Of a stretch of 64,000 bases of DNA, positions 9,680 to 19,184 are shown piece after piece (the first letter of the stretch is position 1; every line of letters begins with the position of its first letter). The notes beneath the pieces were generated by a model. The model searched no databases, was not told the origin of the DNA, and worked only from the letters and a program-made list of their open reading frames with translations. Origin of the DNA: Lentisphaerota bacterium (GTDB lineage Bacteria; Verrucomicrobiota; Kiritimatiellia; UBA8416; JAUUYL01); assembly GCA_030590485.1 (NCBI GenBank), contig JAUUYL010000002.1, positions 33,162 through 97,161 of the forward strand, read 5' to 3'. A program made the translations under genes and the position numbers.

Positions 9680-11017
9680 CTATTTCATCTGCGCAATAGC
9701 CAACTCTGCAGCATTCACCATAGGATACACGATTGGAGAAGCCGTAAGAGCCGGATGCGTACCAGTCTGAAACATTACCAAATCCTCAGCTGTCATCTTC
9801 TTTTGAATACAGGCTGAAAGCGTGTTAATCACCTCACCAACCGCCACATCACCCATAACCTGACCGCCGATAATGACACCAGAAGATCTCTCAAACAAAA
9901 GCTTTGTTTTTGTTCCCCGCGCTCCTGGCATCCCGCCAGGGTGCCGATTCGAACTATCAACGGTGGATGCTACAATATCATACCCGGCCTGTCTGGCCAT
10001 TGCCTCCGTAAGTCCTGCAGTTCCCATTGCAAGATCTCCAACCGCAGTCGACCATACACCCACAGTCCCTACACTCTCCCTCTTAATCCCGAACAAATTA
10101 GCCCCGGCAATACGAGCTTCAAATGTTGCAATAGATGCTAACTTCAATGCCGACGGTCTACCGTTGAAAAACGATACCTTCGTCGCGCAATCACCACAGG
10201 CGAAAATACTGTCATCAGATGTCTTCATATTGCGATCCACCGCAACAGCACCATCGGCGCTGAGCTCCAACTCGGCCTGCCTGGCAAGATCAGAATTAGC
10301 CTTTGCACCAATACCCAATATCACAACATCCGCAGGGATAGACTTCCCGCCTTCCAGCACAACTGTATCAACCGTTCCCTCTCCTGCTATTGAGACAACC
10401 TTTGCGCCCGACATAATATTAATACCGCGTGAGATAAGATGATTCTCCATCTCAATACAAAACTCGTCATCATACGCAAGACTCAAACAATGAGGTGCTA
10501 TTTCCACAATTGTTACATTCTGAACACCGCTCTTTTTGATCTCGTCCGCAAACTCTATCCCAATAAAACCCCCTCCGATAATCACCACATCCTTTGCGTC
10601 TTTGAGACTCTCCTGAATAGAGGACAAATAATTCACATCCTTTACAACAGGAAAAACACCATCCATATCCAACCCGGGAATAGGGGGCGCAACAGGCTCA
10701 GACCCGCACGCCAATACCAAACGATCATACTGAACATCTTCACCGCTCGTCTTAAGAATCTTGTTCTCCTTATCCAAACTCAACACTTCAGCCACAAGAA
10801 GCTCAATGTCATTCTTTTCAAGTACACCATCAGGAATCAAATTCTTGTCCGGGCTTCCTACCGTCCCGAAAATATATGGAATTCCGCAAGGAATAAGCAC
10901 TCGCTCTTCCTTACGTATCAAGCATATTGTCTTATCCTGATAATGCCGTCTCGCCGTTATTGCCGCCGGTATCCCGGCCGCACTACCCCCTACTATTACT
11001 ATATCTACTTTTTTCAT
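9680..11017 (-). CDS. FAD-dependent NAD(P)/disulfide oxidoreductase (CoA-disulfide reductase/NADH oxidase-like)
   Basis: IVIVGGSAAGIPAAITARR; VIIGGGFIGIEFADE; IFACGDCA. Confidence 0.9.
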   Translation of the reverse strand: MKKVDIVIVGGSAAGIPAAITARRHYQDKTICLIRKEERVLIPCGIPYIFGTVGSPDKNLIPDGVLEKNDIELLVAEVLSLDKENKILKTSGEDVQYDRLVLACGSEPVAPPIPGLDMDGVFPVVKDVNYLSSIQESLKDAKDVVIIGGGFIGIEFADEIKKSGVQNVTIVEIAPHCLSLAYDDEFCIEMENHLISRGINIMSGAKVVSIAGEGTVDTVVLEGGKSIPADVVILGIGAKANSDLARQAELELSADGAVAVDRNMKTSDDSIFACGDCATKVSFFNGRPSALKLASIATFEARIAGANLFGIKRESVGTVGVWSTAVGDLAMGTAGLTEAMARQAGYDIVASTVDSSNRHPGGMPGARGTKTKLLFERSSGVIIGGQVMGDVAVGEVINTLSACIQKKMTAEDLVMFQTGTHPALTASPIVYPMVNAAELAIAQMK

Positions 11018-11028
11018 TTGCCTTCTCC

Positions 11029-11154
11029 TTAGTGATCACATGCATTCTGTCCTGATTCCAAAGTCCCACCTAAATACGCGCTCACAATATCCTCCGGCGC
11101 ATCCACTGGCGCGCCAACTCCCGCCCCCAATCCAACGAATGCCAACCCCCTGTA
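11029..11154 (-). pseudogene. C-terminal remnant of a NifX/MTH1175-type (dinitrogenase FeMo-cofactor family) gene
   Basis: Minus-strand frame ...RGLAFVGLGAGVGAPVDAPEDIVSAYLGGTLESGQNACDH* with an in-frame TGA upstream. It aligns by eye with the C-terminus of the intact NifX-like protein at 32234..32560 (GIEVLLGAPAQGAEELVNLYLN). Confidence 0.5.
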
Positions 11155-11277
11155 TCATCCTCCTGCACACGTTCAAAAGCAGCATCTGGATCTAAAACTA
11201 AAAGACTAACTCCCAAAAAACATGGCAAAACTCTACCCTGACTGATTGTCAATCCGATATTTATACATCAAACACAT

Positions 11278-11293
11278 AGCATTACCCGTGCCA
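11278..11293 (-). promoter_or_regulatory. Sigma54 -24/-12 promoter for the 11017..8898 operon
   Basis: Minus strand TGGCACGGGTAATGCT: GG-N10-GC spacing, close to the TGGCACG-N4-TTGCW consensus. Confidence 0.7.
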
Positions 11294-11372
11294 CATATAG
11301 ATATAAAGTTGCAACTAGTTGACAATGTTCATGTTATATAGAATCAGAACACAAAAAAACAAGAACTCTTTG

Positions 11373-11417
11373 TTGCATTATGCAAGACCTCAAGGAGGCA
11401 TCTCGCATAATGCACGA
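11373..11417. promoter_or_regulatory. Two enhancer-like palindromes (putative sigma54-activator binding sites)
   Basis: TTGCAT-T-ATGCAA at 11373..11385 and TCGCATAATGCACGA at 11403..11417, about 80-140 bp upstream of the sigma54 element. Confidence 0.55.
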
Positions 11418-11605
11418 GCAGTAAAGACGTCTCCTATATTTTCGCAAATGAGATACAAAGACAGCCCAGAGCCTACGACGTTGATCAATAAAATATTATC
11501 GTTAATCGCCCGAATTCAGAATTCTCTTTCGAGATTCCGCTGTTATGATGAATCGTTAATTGCTAGCTTACACGTGGTCACCCACATAAAAAGAAAGATT
11601 ATCGC

Positions 11606-13033
11606 GTGAATGATAACAGAAAGAAAACCAATCCAATGACAGCATCTCATCCAGCTGTCGACGCCGAACTTCTGATCGACACTATACCCAACGGTCTAAT
11701 CGTACTCGATTCCGGCTGCCGGATCCGGCGATGGAACAAAGCTATGGTGGATATAACCGGCTATTCGGAGCAAGATATCATCGGGAAGCCGTGTTCAATT
11801 CTTGAATTTTGTGACCCAGAGACAAAAGAACGACTCAACTCAGAACAACAATGCCTGTCGGATGGTCAGCCTGACAAAGCACGCCTGAAAGAAATAGAAT
11901 GCACGCTTCAGACTAAGTCCGGCGATACTGTGCCCGTCCGTAAAATTGGTCGAGTCATACAGAATGGCGAAGGAGAATCCATAGGAATCCTCGAGATACT
12001 TACTGATTTGAGGCCTATACGCGAACTGGAACAAAAGATTCTTGCAATACAATCACAAAATGCTCAAGGCGGTCTCGAACGCCTGGTAGGGGAAAGCCAT
12101 GCGATGCACGAAGTATACAACCGCATTTGTCTTGCAGGCAATTCCGATGTCACCGTACTCATCGAAGGCGAGACAGGAACAGGTAAAGAATTGGTAGCCG
12201 AAGCTATTCATTTGCAAGGCGATAGAAAAAATAAACCTCTAATAAAAGTCAATTGCTCAGCACTTACCGAAAGCCTTTTGGAAAGCGAATTATTCGGACA
12301 TGTTAAAGGGGCGTTTACCGGCGCGATCAAAGACAAAGTCGGGCGCATCGAACTGGCTGAGGGCGGAACACTGTTTCTGGACGAGATAGGAGATATCAGC
12401 CCCCTGATTCAGCTGAAGCTACTACGGGTTCTGCAGGATCATGAATACGAGCGCGTGGGCGAATCCACACCACGCAAGGCTAATGTGCGGTTCATTGCGG
12501 CGACCCATAGAGACCTAAAACAACGCATCACAGAGGGAATGTTTCGAGAGGATTTCTACTACCGCATCCGGGTCTTCTCGATCGCAGTACCTCCGATTCG
12601 TAATCATAAAGAAGACATCCCGCTTCTCTGCAACAGCTTCATGCAAAGACTGAATACCAGCACAGGCAAACACATTACACATCTATCTCACGCCACCAAC
12701 CATTGCCTCATGGACTACTGTTGGCCGGGAAACGTCAGAGAGTTGGAAAATGCAATCGAACACGCATTCGTTACATGTGGTGGCAATTGCATCGAAGCAG
12801 ATGATCTGCCTCTCGAAATCCGCTCGCCACAGCAAAGAGCAGCTGAGTGTCAGCAATCAGGCAAAGTGATGCCACCAGCACCCTTAACACCATTAACCCA
12901 GGAAAACTTGATCAACACGTTACAAGCATGCAATTGGAACCAATCCGAATCAGCACGCCAGCTGAACATCGACCGCACCACTGTATGGCGCAAAATGAAG
13001 CAGTGGAAGATTCAACCTCCCACACACAAATAA
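11606..13033 (+). CDS. Sigma54-dependent transcriptional activator (PAS-AAA+-Fis HTH)
   Basis: GETGTGKE Walker A; GAFTGA loop; [11 protein letters not shown]-terminal Fis-type HTH. Confidence 0.96.
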   Translation: MNDNRKKTNPMTASHPAVDAELLIDTIPNGLIVLDSGCRIRRWNKAMVDITGYSEQDIIGKPCSILEFCDPETKERLNSEQQCLSDGQPDKARLKEIECTLQTKSGDTVPVRKIGRVIQNGEGESIGILEILTDLRPIRELEQKILAIQSQNAQGGLERLVGESHAMHEVYNRICLAGNSDVTVLIEGETGTGKELVAEAIHLQGDRKNKPLIKVNCSALTESLLESELFGHVKGAFTGAIKDKVGRIELAEGGTLFLDEIGDISPLIQLKLLRVLQDHEYERVGESTPRKANVRFIAATHRDLKQRITEGMFREDFYYRIRVFSIAVPPIRNHKEDIPLLCNSFMQRLNTSTGKHITHLSHATNHCLMDYCWPGNVRELENAIEHAFVTCGGNCIEADDLPLEIRSPQQRAAECQQSGKVMPPAPLTPLTQENLINTLQACNWNQSESARQLNIDRTTVWRKMKQWKIQPPTHK

Positions 13034-13052
13034 AGCGCATGCATCTTTATTT
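13028..13052. terminator. Possible bidirectional hairpin between convergent genes
   Basis: AAATAAAG-N9-CTTTATTT inverted repeat that contains the stop codons of both flanking genes. Confidence 0.35.
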
Positions 13053-13394
13053 ACCATCAAATTCTCGATCCAGAATCTCCCTGACTTGCTCGGAAGTCTG
13101 TATACTGGTTGTAGCCACTACCGCTTTGCCGCCCCGGAAATAAACAGTAAAGGGCAGACCCCTGAATTCAGCACATTCAGGAAGATTCTTTATGTAAGAG
13201 GCCGCAGGCCCATCGAAATCCTGATCAAAAAAAGATACATTTGAATATTCATCACGCAAGTCTCGCATTGCAGCGTAGACAGGCAGACACATAGGCCCCA
13301 TTCTACCACAACAAATCATTACATTTTTATGCGTATCCAATGCGTCTTTAAGTTCTTGCTCTGCTTCGAGATGTTTTAGAGTTGTATTTAACAT
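13047..13394 (-). CDS. Atypical thioredoxin-like protein (CGRMGPMC active-site region)
   Basis: VMICCGRMGPMCLPVYAAM; SFFDQDFDGP; RGLPFTVYFRGG thioredoxin-fold pattern (cis-Pro). Adjacent to trxB. Confidence 0.75.
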   Translation of the reverse strand: MLNTTLKHLEAEQELKDALDTHKNVMICCGRMGPMCLPVYAAMRDLRDEYSNVSFFDQDFDGPAASYIKNLPECAEFRGLPFTVYFRGGKAVVATTSIQTSEQVREILDREFDGK

Positions 13395-13405
13395 GTTTTG
13401 CTCCC

Positions 13406-14326
13406 TTATTTAACGTTCATTTCTAAATATTTCTGTGCGTCCAAAGCCGCCATGCACCCAGTGCCTGCAGCAATAACAGCCTGCTTATAGTGCGGATCAG
13501 CCACATCACCACACGCAAAGACACCTGCGGCTGATGTGCGAGTTGAACCGGGCTCAATTCGCACAAAACCCAGCGAATCACAATCAATTAAATCCCGAAA
13601 CAATTCCGTCTTGGGATCATGCCCGATAGCAACGAATATGCCATCACAATCCATATGTTCCGTATCATTAGTGTCCGGTTTTCTGAGCGTCACACCGGTT
13701 ACTAGATCCTCTCCTATAATTTCATCTATAACCCTCGGTATCATCCATTTAATTTTTGGATTACCCCTCGCTTTCTCAACCTCTACAGGCGCAGCTCGTA
13801 AGTAATCACGACGATGTACGATTGTAACTGACTTAGCAAACCTAGTCAGAAATATTGCATCCTCCATGGCCGTATTACCACCTCCCACAACAATTACATC
13901 AAGATTCCGATAAAACGCACCATCGCATGTAGCGCAACCGGAGATACCCTTGCCGTAATATTTTGCTTCAGAGGCAATAGGCAATCTTCGCGCCATCGCG
14001 CCAGTCGCAACAACAATCGCTCGCGTTTCGATCGGCTCATCCCCGCATGTCAAAACATAACCGCCAGCCAACGCCTTTACAGACGTAACAACACCACTTA
14101 CAAACCTGGCGCCAAATCGCTCCGCCTGCTTTCTAAACAACCCCATCAATTCCATTCCCGATACAGCATCAGGAAAACCCGGATAGTTCTCAACCTCACA
14201 GGAAACGATCAATTGTCCGCCAGGCGCATTTCCTTCAACAACAAGTGGCCTCAAATCTGCCCGGGCCGCATAAATTGCCGCCGTAAGTCCAGCCGGACCC
14301 GTCCCCATAATAACAACATTGTCCAT
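13406..14326 (-). CDS. trxB: Thioredoxin reductase
   Basis: GTGPAGLTAAIYAARA; CATCDGAFY redox motif; VGGGNTAMEDA; GVFACGDV. Confidence 0.96.
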   Translation of the reverse strand: MDNVVIMGTGPAGLTAAIYAARADLRPLVVEGNAPGGQLIVSCEVENYPGFPDAVSGMELMGLFRKQAERFGARFVSGVVTSVKALAGGYVLTCGDEPIETRAIVVATGAMARRLPIASEAKYYGKGISGCATCDGAFYRNLDVIVVGGGNTAMEDAIFLTRFAKSVTIVHRRDYLRAAPVEVEKARGNPKIKWMIPRVIDEIIGEDLVTGVTLRKPDTNDTEHMDCDGIFVAIGHDPKTELFRDLIDCDSLGFVRIEPGSTRTSAAGVFACGDVADPHYKQAVIAAGTGCMAALDAQKYLEMNVK

Positions 14327-14354
14327 ATCAACACCTCATCCTTTACCTACCATA

Positions 14355-15065
14355 TCAAGATGATTTCTTCACAGCAGCTGTTTTACTCATCCAGGAAGCT
14401 AAACGACCCCTGAGATTCTTTATGGGATACCCTCTGATAAGCCATAAGCGGCGTAACCTTTGCATCTTATGAAACATCAAAATGCGTTCTCTTCCCATCG
14501 TACCTGGATTCCGCAAATTCCAATGCTTGTAAACTCCAGAAATATCAATTTTCCGAAAAAGACGTCTTATGATTCCCGGAAAATGATCCACAATAAGCGC
14601 AGTTTGGAAGTCAATTAAAGATGGCTTGCCGTCGTCTCTAACAAGAATATTTCGCCTGACCCGCAAATCGAGGTGCACAACTCCTGCGGCATGCATGTCC
14701 TGAACCAATTGTTCCAATGCAGGACAAAAAGACGCATCAACTGGTTTTCCCGATTTCGCCATATCACTTAGCGTCATGCCAAGAACATATCGGTATCGCA
14801 ATCCAAACTTGCCATATTCTCTGACATCATCAGGTGTATTGCCGACATCATGCAAGCGACGCAAGATACGCAACTCATTCCAAAGTATGCATTTTGCAAC
14901 AGAATATTTAAACAAGAACGGCGAATGACTATAATCTTTTACTACCCACTGAACACCATCCTGCTCCTCAATACTAACTCTGGCATTAGCCCATCGACGA
15001 TCATCATTGGCAAGAAAACAAACGTGCCTGCTATTCGAAGAACACTTCTCATCGTTGATTGACAT
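14355..15065 (-). CDS. Kinase-like protein (RIO1/WaaP-type lipopolysaccharide kinase superfamily)
   Basis: VVHLDLRVRRNILVRDDGKPSLIDFQTAL catalytic-loop pattern. Confidence 0.65.
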   Translation of the reverse strand: MSINDEKCSSNSRHVCFLANDDRRWANARVSIEEQDGVQWVVKDYSHSPFLFKYSVAKCILWNELRILRRLHDVGNTPDDVREYGKFGLRYRYVLGMTLSDMAKSGKPVDASFCPALEQLVQDMHAAGVVHLDLRVRRNILVRDDGKPSLIDFQTALIVDHFPGIIRRLFRKIDISGVYKHWNLRNPGTMGRERILMFHKMQRLRRLWLIRGYPIKNLRGRLASWMSKTAAVKKSS

Positions 15066-15077
15066 ATGCCAAACCTT

Positions 15078-15656
15078 CTATCTTATCCGAAACCAAATAA
15101 ATGCCGCGACTAATCCTGTCAAAACCCCCGCAAGATTCGTCCATCCATGATTCTGCACGAACAAACGCCACTCCCAGACCCAAAGCGTTCCGCCATCCAT
15201 ACCTCTAAGCGAAGGCAAGAAACGGTTTACCTTTTTGCAATAATCCTGATACGACGCACCGAATATCTCAGTCAGAACTTTTTCCTCACGCTTAACGCGG
15301 TTGTTCATGTAGAAGAAGTAAAGAACAGTCATCACGGGAATAGTGAACCAGATATGCAACAGCAGAAGAAATCCCAAGACAACAAAAAAACGACCAAGAT
15401 ACATGGGATTCCGAACATGCTTGTACAAACCATTAAATGCCAATTCGCCCTGTTTGTCTAATGATGCAAAACACCAGAGCTGAATAAATTCTCCAAATAA
15501 AGCGACAGCGAATGCCGGCCAATACCATCCCGGCTCCGCAAAAAAGAGAAGCAAGGCAAACAGCGTAAGAACAATTAAAACTCTGTATGCTGTCAAAACC
15601 CCCCGTAGAAACGGATTACTAAACACACTATTCACTTTTTCAACGACTTTTTGCAT
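15078..15656 (-). CDS. Isoprenylcysteine methyltransferase-like/PEMT membrane protein
   Basis: GLYKHVRNPMYLGRFFVVLGF; REEKVLTEIFGASYQDYCKKVNRFLP. Confidence 0.85.
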   Translation of the reverse strand: MQKVVEKVNSVFSNPFLRGVLTAYRVLIVLTLFALLLFFAEPGWYWPAFAVALFGEFIQLWCFASLDKQGELAFNGLYKHVRNPMYLGRFFVVLGFLLLLHIWFTIPVMTVLYFFYMNNRVKREEKVLTEIFGASYQDYCKKVNRFLPSLRGMDGGTLWVWEWRLFVQNHGWTNLAGVLTGLVAAFIWFRIR

Positions 15657-15687
15657 ATTAGACTCTCATTGTTCTCTGCTATCAAAA

Positions 15688-16200
15688 TTAATCATTGATG
15701 ATGCGTTTCAGCATCATTCTCTCATTCTTCGCCACTGATGACCCCATGATCTTTGCGAGATTCCCGCCAAATATTTTACCGATAAAGCCCATGTTCATCC
15801 CGGAAATATACACATTCCCATCTTCACCTTTATAAACGCCCCAGGCACAAGGCATCAACGTCGCGAATTCCGGATTTGTCATAAGAATATCTTTGGCATG
15901 CGTTGCGTGGCAATATTCTACAATCCTGACTTGGTCACTCATCTCGATATCATATTTAGCCATAGCCTTGTTCATGTTACGAATCGCAGGGCATTGCCAG
16001 CCATTAGCTTCTATAGCGGCTTTGAGTTGCGTGCTGGTCTCCTCTACGCTGTCATATCGACTTTGATGCGTGACCAGCATCACACCCGGCATCACCTGCC
16101 AGACAATAACACCTGTGACTATAATTCCCGCCGCCAGCCCCAACACAAACGATACAACTCTTTTTTTGCCACCCTGTTCCTGCTCAACTACGTTCTTCAT
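15688..16200 (-). CDS. DUF302 domain protein with N-terminal TM anchor
   Basis: EYCHATHAKDILMTNPEFATLMPCAWGVYKGEDGNVYISGMNMGFIGK is a DUF302-like pattern. Confidence 0.8.
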   Translation of the reverse strand: MKNVVEQEQGGKKRVVSFVLGLAAGIIVTGVIVWQVMPGVMLVTHQSRYDSVEETSTQLKAAIEANGWQCPAIRNMNKAMAKYDIEMSDQVRIVEYCHATHAKDILMTNPEFATLMPCAWGVYKGEDGNVYISGMNMGFIGKIFGGNLAKIMGSSVAKNERMMLKRIIND

Positions 16201-16289
16201 ATTTACTCTTCCCCCATCTTTCCGGCTTCTTCAGCCCTTTGTTAACCATGTTCATTTCACAGGAACTTACATTTCCCTTTTATTATTAA

Positions 16290-16646
16290 TTAGAATGTTA
16301 AAACTTTATCACTGCCCACGACCCACCTCGCAAGATCAGGCATTGTGGAACTTTCTACGCCATCAAAATACGGGGCGTTCTTATGAATTCCACATCTCAC
16401 CATACATGTTCCGCACGCCTTAACAACAACACCTTTAGCAATAAGATCTTTAAGTATTGTCGTCAGATCCTGATCATACTCTGCAGGTGGCTTGCAAATA
16501 TCTCTAGCCATATCCACAGAATCATTCATCAAGAAAATTCTAACTTCCTGCTCTTCATCAAGCAGCTTATCGGCAAGCCGCAACCCATTCCATGTAACAT
16601 CCGTACCGTCGTACGACTGTCGGTTAAATATGATTAATGTCTTCAT
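16290..16646 (-). CDS. DsrE family protein
   Basis: YDGTDVTWNGLRLADKLL..VRIFLMNDSVDMA..GVVVKACGTCMVRCGI. Confidence 0.85.
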   Translation of the reverse strand: MKTLIIFNRQSYDGTDVTWNGLRLADKLLDEEQEVRIFLMNDSVDMARDICKPPAEYDQDLTTILKDLIAKGVVVKACGTCMVRCGIHKNAPYFDGVESSTMPDLARWVVGSDKVLTF

Positions 16647-16689
16647 TTACACTCTTATGCCTTTCTTTTGTGCCTATATCTCCTTTAAC

Positions 16690-17106
16690 CTAATCTGCCA
16701 GCACGACATCAAACTCTGGCGGCGTGACGACATGCTTCACTACCGTGCAGATATTGGCCATTCTTAAAACAGCTTTTCTGTGCTTCTCGGGGAAATCCTC
16801 GGGAAGCGTAATCTCGATTCGCATCGGGCTGAATAATTTGTTCTCGGGATTCTGTTCCGCCCGAAGCTGCACACCCAATCCTTCCGCATTCAGTTTTCGC
16901 TCATTACAATATTCCAAGACATAAATCCCAACACATGTTGCAATCGAAACAAAAAAAAGATCAAACGGCTCTGGCGCAGATCCGGCTCCACCATTCTTAA
17001 CAGATTGGTCTGTCTTGACAGTTCGCCCGCCATAGCGAGCGTCAACTTTTTTGCCGCCTGGAAATGTTACAGATATATCTTTCATTTGAATCAACCTTAC
17101 TCGCAT
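16690..17106 (-). CDS. OsmC family protein
   Basis: GSAPEPFDLFFVSIATCVGIYVLEYC; C-terminal CTVVKHVVTPPEF. Confidence 0.85.
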   Translation of the reverse strand: MRVRLIQMKDISVTFPGGKKVDARYGGRTVKTDQSVKNGGAGSAPEPFDLFFVSIATCVGIYVLEYCNERKLNAEGLGVQLRAEQNPENKLFSPMRIEITLPEDFPEKHRKAVLRMANICTVVKHVVTPPEFDVVLAD

Positions 17107-18488
17107 TCTCCTGCTTCAGCGTTCTGCGCAGGTTCTTCTTGGATGTCTAAGGTCTCCAAGGCGTTTTCGCATGCCTCTACAATCGCACTGCGTGAAGGAA
17201 GAGAACTTTGCCAGGGTTGAGCGCTGTAACTAAGTTTTGACAGTTCTTTCAATGACATGGATTGCTGAATTGCCAATGTGATAATGTCAATTTTGTCTGT
17301 CGTAGACAATTTGCTCAACACCTGGGCGCCTATTATTTGTTGAGTCTTTCTGCTGGCTACAATTTTTACCTTTAGTGTTTCCGCGCCGGGCATCATCGGG
17401 AAAAGCGTAGTAGTTTCGCCATACCCGCATACCGTATCGATACCACGGCTGACAGCAACAGTTTCCGTTAAACCTGTCGAGGCAATACGCCAATCTTCTA
17501 CGCAAGTTGCAGCTCCGTTGTAAAAACCTTTAAGCTCACCACCTTTGCCAGCAAGAACAGATGCTGCTATTTTCGCCATCGGTACAGCATTCGTAGCCAA
17601 TTTCCCTCCGATCTCCACCTTGTCAATCGCAGAATAGAAGCTGCAGCAATCTCCGGCGGCATAGACATCTGGTATATTTGTCATCATCTGTGAGTCAACC
17701 ACTATACCGTCACGAGTCATCGTTAGATCCGAATCCAGAAACAGATCAACATCCGGCTTCATTCCAACTGCAAGACAAACAAAATCTTTCCCAGGATCAA
17801 GATCAATTGCATCTCCATTTGACAATCGAACCTGGCGCACGCTGGAACCAACAGTCTCAAGCGCTTCAACTTGTGTGTTGAATGCTAAGTGAGCACCTTT
17901 TCCCTCCAAGGCCGCATGCAGAGGAACACTCATATCCTTATCAATCATGTTTGGTAACGCATGTGATGCCATATCAATCAACCATGTCTCAATACCGCGA
18001 ACCTGATAGGCTTGCGCTTGTTCAACTCCAATTGCTCCAGCGCCAATGACAATAGCCCGCTTGGCGCCATTTTCTATTCTATCAATAATGCCAGTTATAT
18101 CCTGCCCAGTTTTAACGGTGAAAACATTGCTCGACTCAGCGCCAGATATCGGTGGACGTACTGGAGAAGCTCCAGTAGCAATGAACAAGGTTTCGTAAAG
18201 ATAAGTTTCGCCAACATCATCCACAACCTGCTTATTCTCGAAATCAACGGAGATAACATTATGTCGAATAAGGTCAACCCCGACATCTGTAACTAACTCA
18301 TCACGCTTTTGCACTTTCGAGGCATCAATCAGCCCCTCAATAACATAAGGAATAGCGCAACATACCATTGAATGCGGCTCTGGCCGGAACATCGTAATGC
18401 TAACATCCGGTTTCAACTTTTTCAACTTACGCGCAAAGGTAATCCCTGCAGGCCCTCCGCCTATTATAACAACATCTCGTTTCTCCAT
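17097..18488 (-). CDS. FAD-dependent NAD(P)/disulfide oxidoreductase
   Basis: VIIGGGPAGITFARKL; AIVIGAGAIGVEQAQAY; VYAAGDCC; C-terminal dimerisation domain. Start overlaps the osmC-like gene's neighbourhood. Confidence 0.9.
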   Translation of the reverse strand: MEKRDVVIIGGGPAGITFARKLKKLKPDVSITMFRPEPHSMVCCAIPYVIEGLIDASKVQKRDELVTDVGVDLIRHNVISVDFENKQVVDDVGETYLYETLFIATGASPVRPPISGAESSNVFTVKTGQDITGIIDRIENGAKRAIVIGAGAIGVEQAQAYQVRGIETWLIDMASHALPNMIDKDMSVPLHAALEGKGAHLAFNTQVEALETVGSSVRQVRLSNGDAIDLDPGKDFVCLAVGMKPDVDLFLDSDLTMTRDGIVVDSQMMTNIPDVYAAGDCCSFYSAIDKVEIGGKLATNAVPMAKIAASVLAGKGGELKGFYNGAATCVEDWRIASTGLTETVAVSRGIDTVCGYGETTTLFPMMPGAETLKVKIVASRKTQQIIGAQVLSKLSTTDKIDIITLAIQQSMSLKELSKLSYSAQPWQSSLPSRSAIVEACENALETLDIQEEPAQNAEAGECE

Positions 18489-18519
18489 AATTCTTCTCCA
18501 TTACTTTTCGCATTTACAT

Positions 18520-19131
18520 TCACAGGCGGGCATCAGACTCATCCTTATTAGCGTGACATCGCTCTGCTATCATAGAATCCAACACGTCTTCATAATCGCC
18601 TTGTTGCCGTAACCCAACCAATCGCTCGACCTCCTCGCCGCCATCAAAGAACAGCACGGCAGGAATACCCATAATATTATTTGGGCGTGCCAGTTCGCGA
18701 GCAACATCCATGTTGACCTTGCATATCACTGCACGATTGCCATATTTCTTAGCCAACTTATCGATAGTTGGGGCCAAACGACGACATGGACCGCAGTAGT
18801 CTGAATAGAAATCGGCCAAACACGGCACTTGCGCCTTTACAACATAGCGTTCAAACTCCGCTACACTATTAACATGCATAACAACGCCTTCTTGCGTCAT
18901 ATTCCCCAGTGACCCGGCTCCCTCTTCTGTGGCAATACTTTCCTTTGCCTGGGATTGTAAAGACCCCGCATAAGAAAAGGCAAAGAGCAACCCCAGTATA
19001 CCACCAAAGATAGCGCCCCGGATAGGATTGGCAGTCAAAGGACATGCGCCCGAAGAACACTTACCGAAATAGCCCATAATGCCACCTACCGCAACGCCCA
19101 ATACAACACCTAAAATAAGTCGTGTAGTCAT
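18520..19131 (-). CDS. Thioredoxin domain fused to an N-terminal small membrane domain (DUF6132-like)
   Basis: N-terminal GVALGVAVGGIMGYFGKCSSGACPLTANPIRGAIFGGILGLLFA-type region, then a thioredoxin domain with DYCGPCRRLAP. Confidence 0.8.
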   Translation of the reverse strand: MTTRLILGVVLGVAVGGIMGYFGKCSSGACPLTANPIRGAIFGGILGLLFAFSYAGSLQSQAKESIATEEGAGSLGNMTQEGVVMHVNSVAEFERYVVKAQVPCLADFYSDYCGPCRRLAPTIDKLAKKYGNRAVICKVNMDVARELARPNNIMGIPAVLFFDGGEEVERLVGLRQQGDYEDVLDSMIAERCHANKDESDARL

Positions 19132-19184
19132 AATATATTCACCTCCAGAGATTAGATTCTATTGCCTCAATTAACATTTCTTCC

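Noticed and set aside
11319-11609. 96-aa plus-strand ORF upstream of the sigma54 regulator
   Set aside because: Overlaps the enhancer palindromes; no coding signature or plausible RBS. Treated as regulatory DNA.
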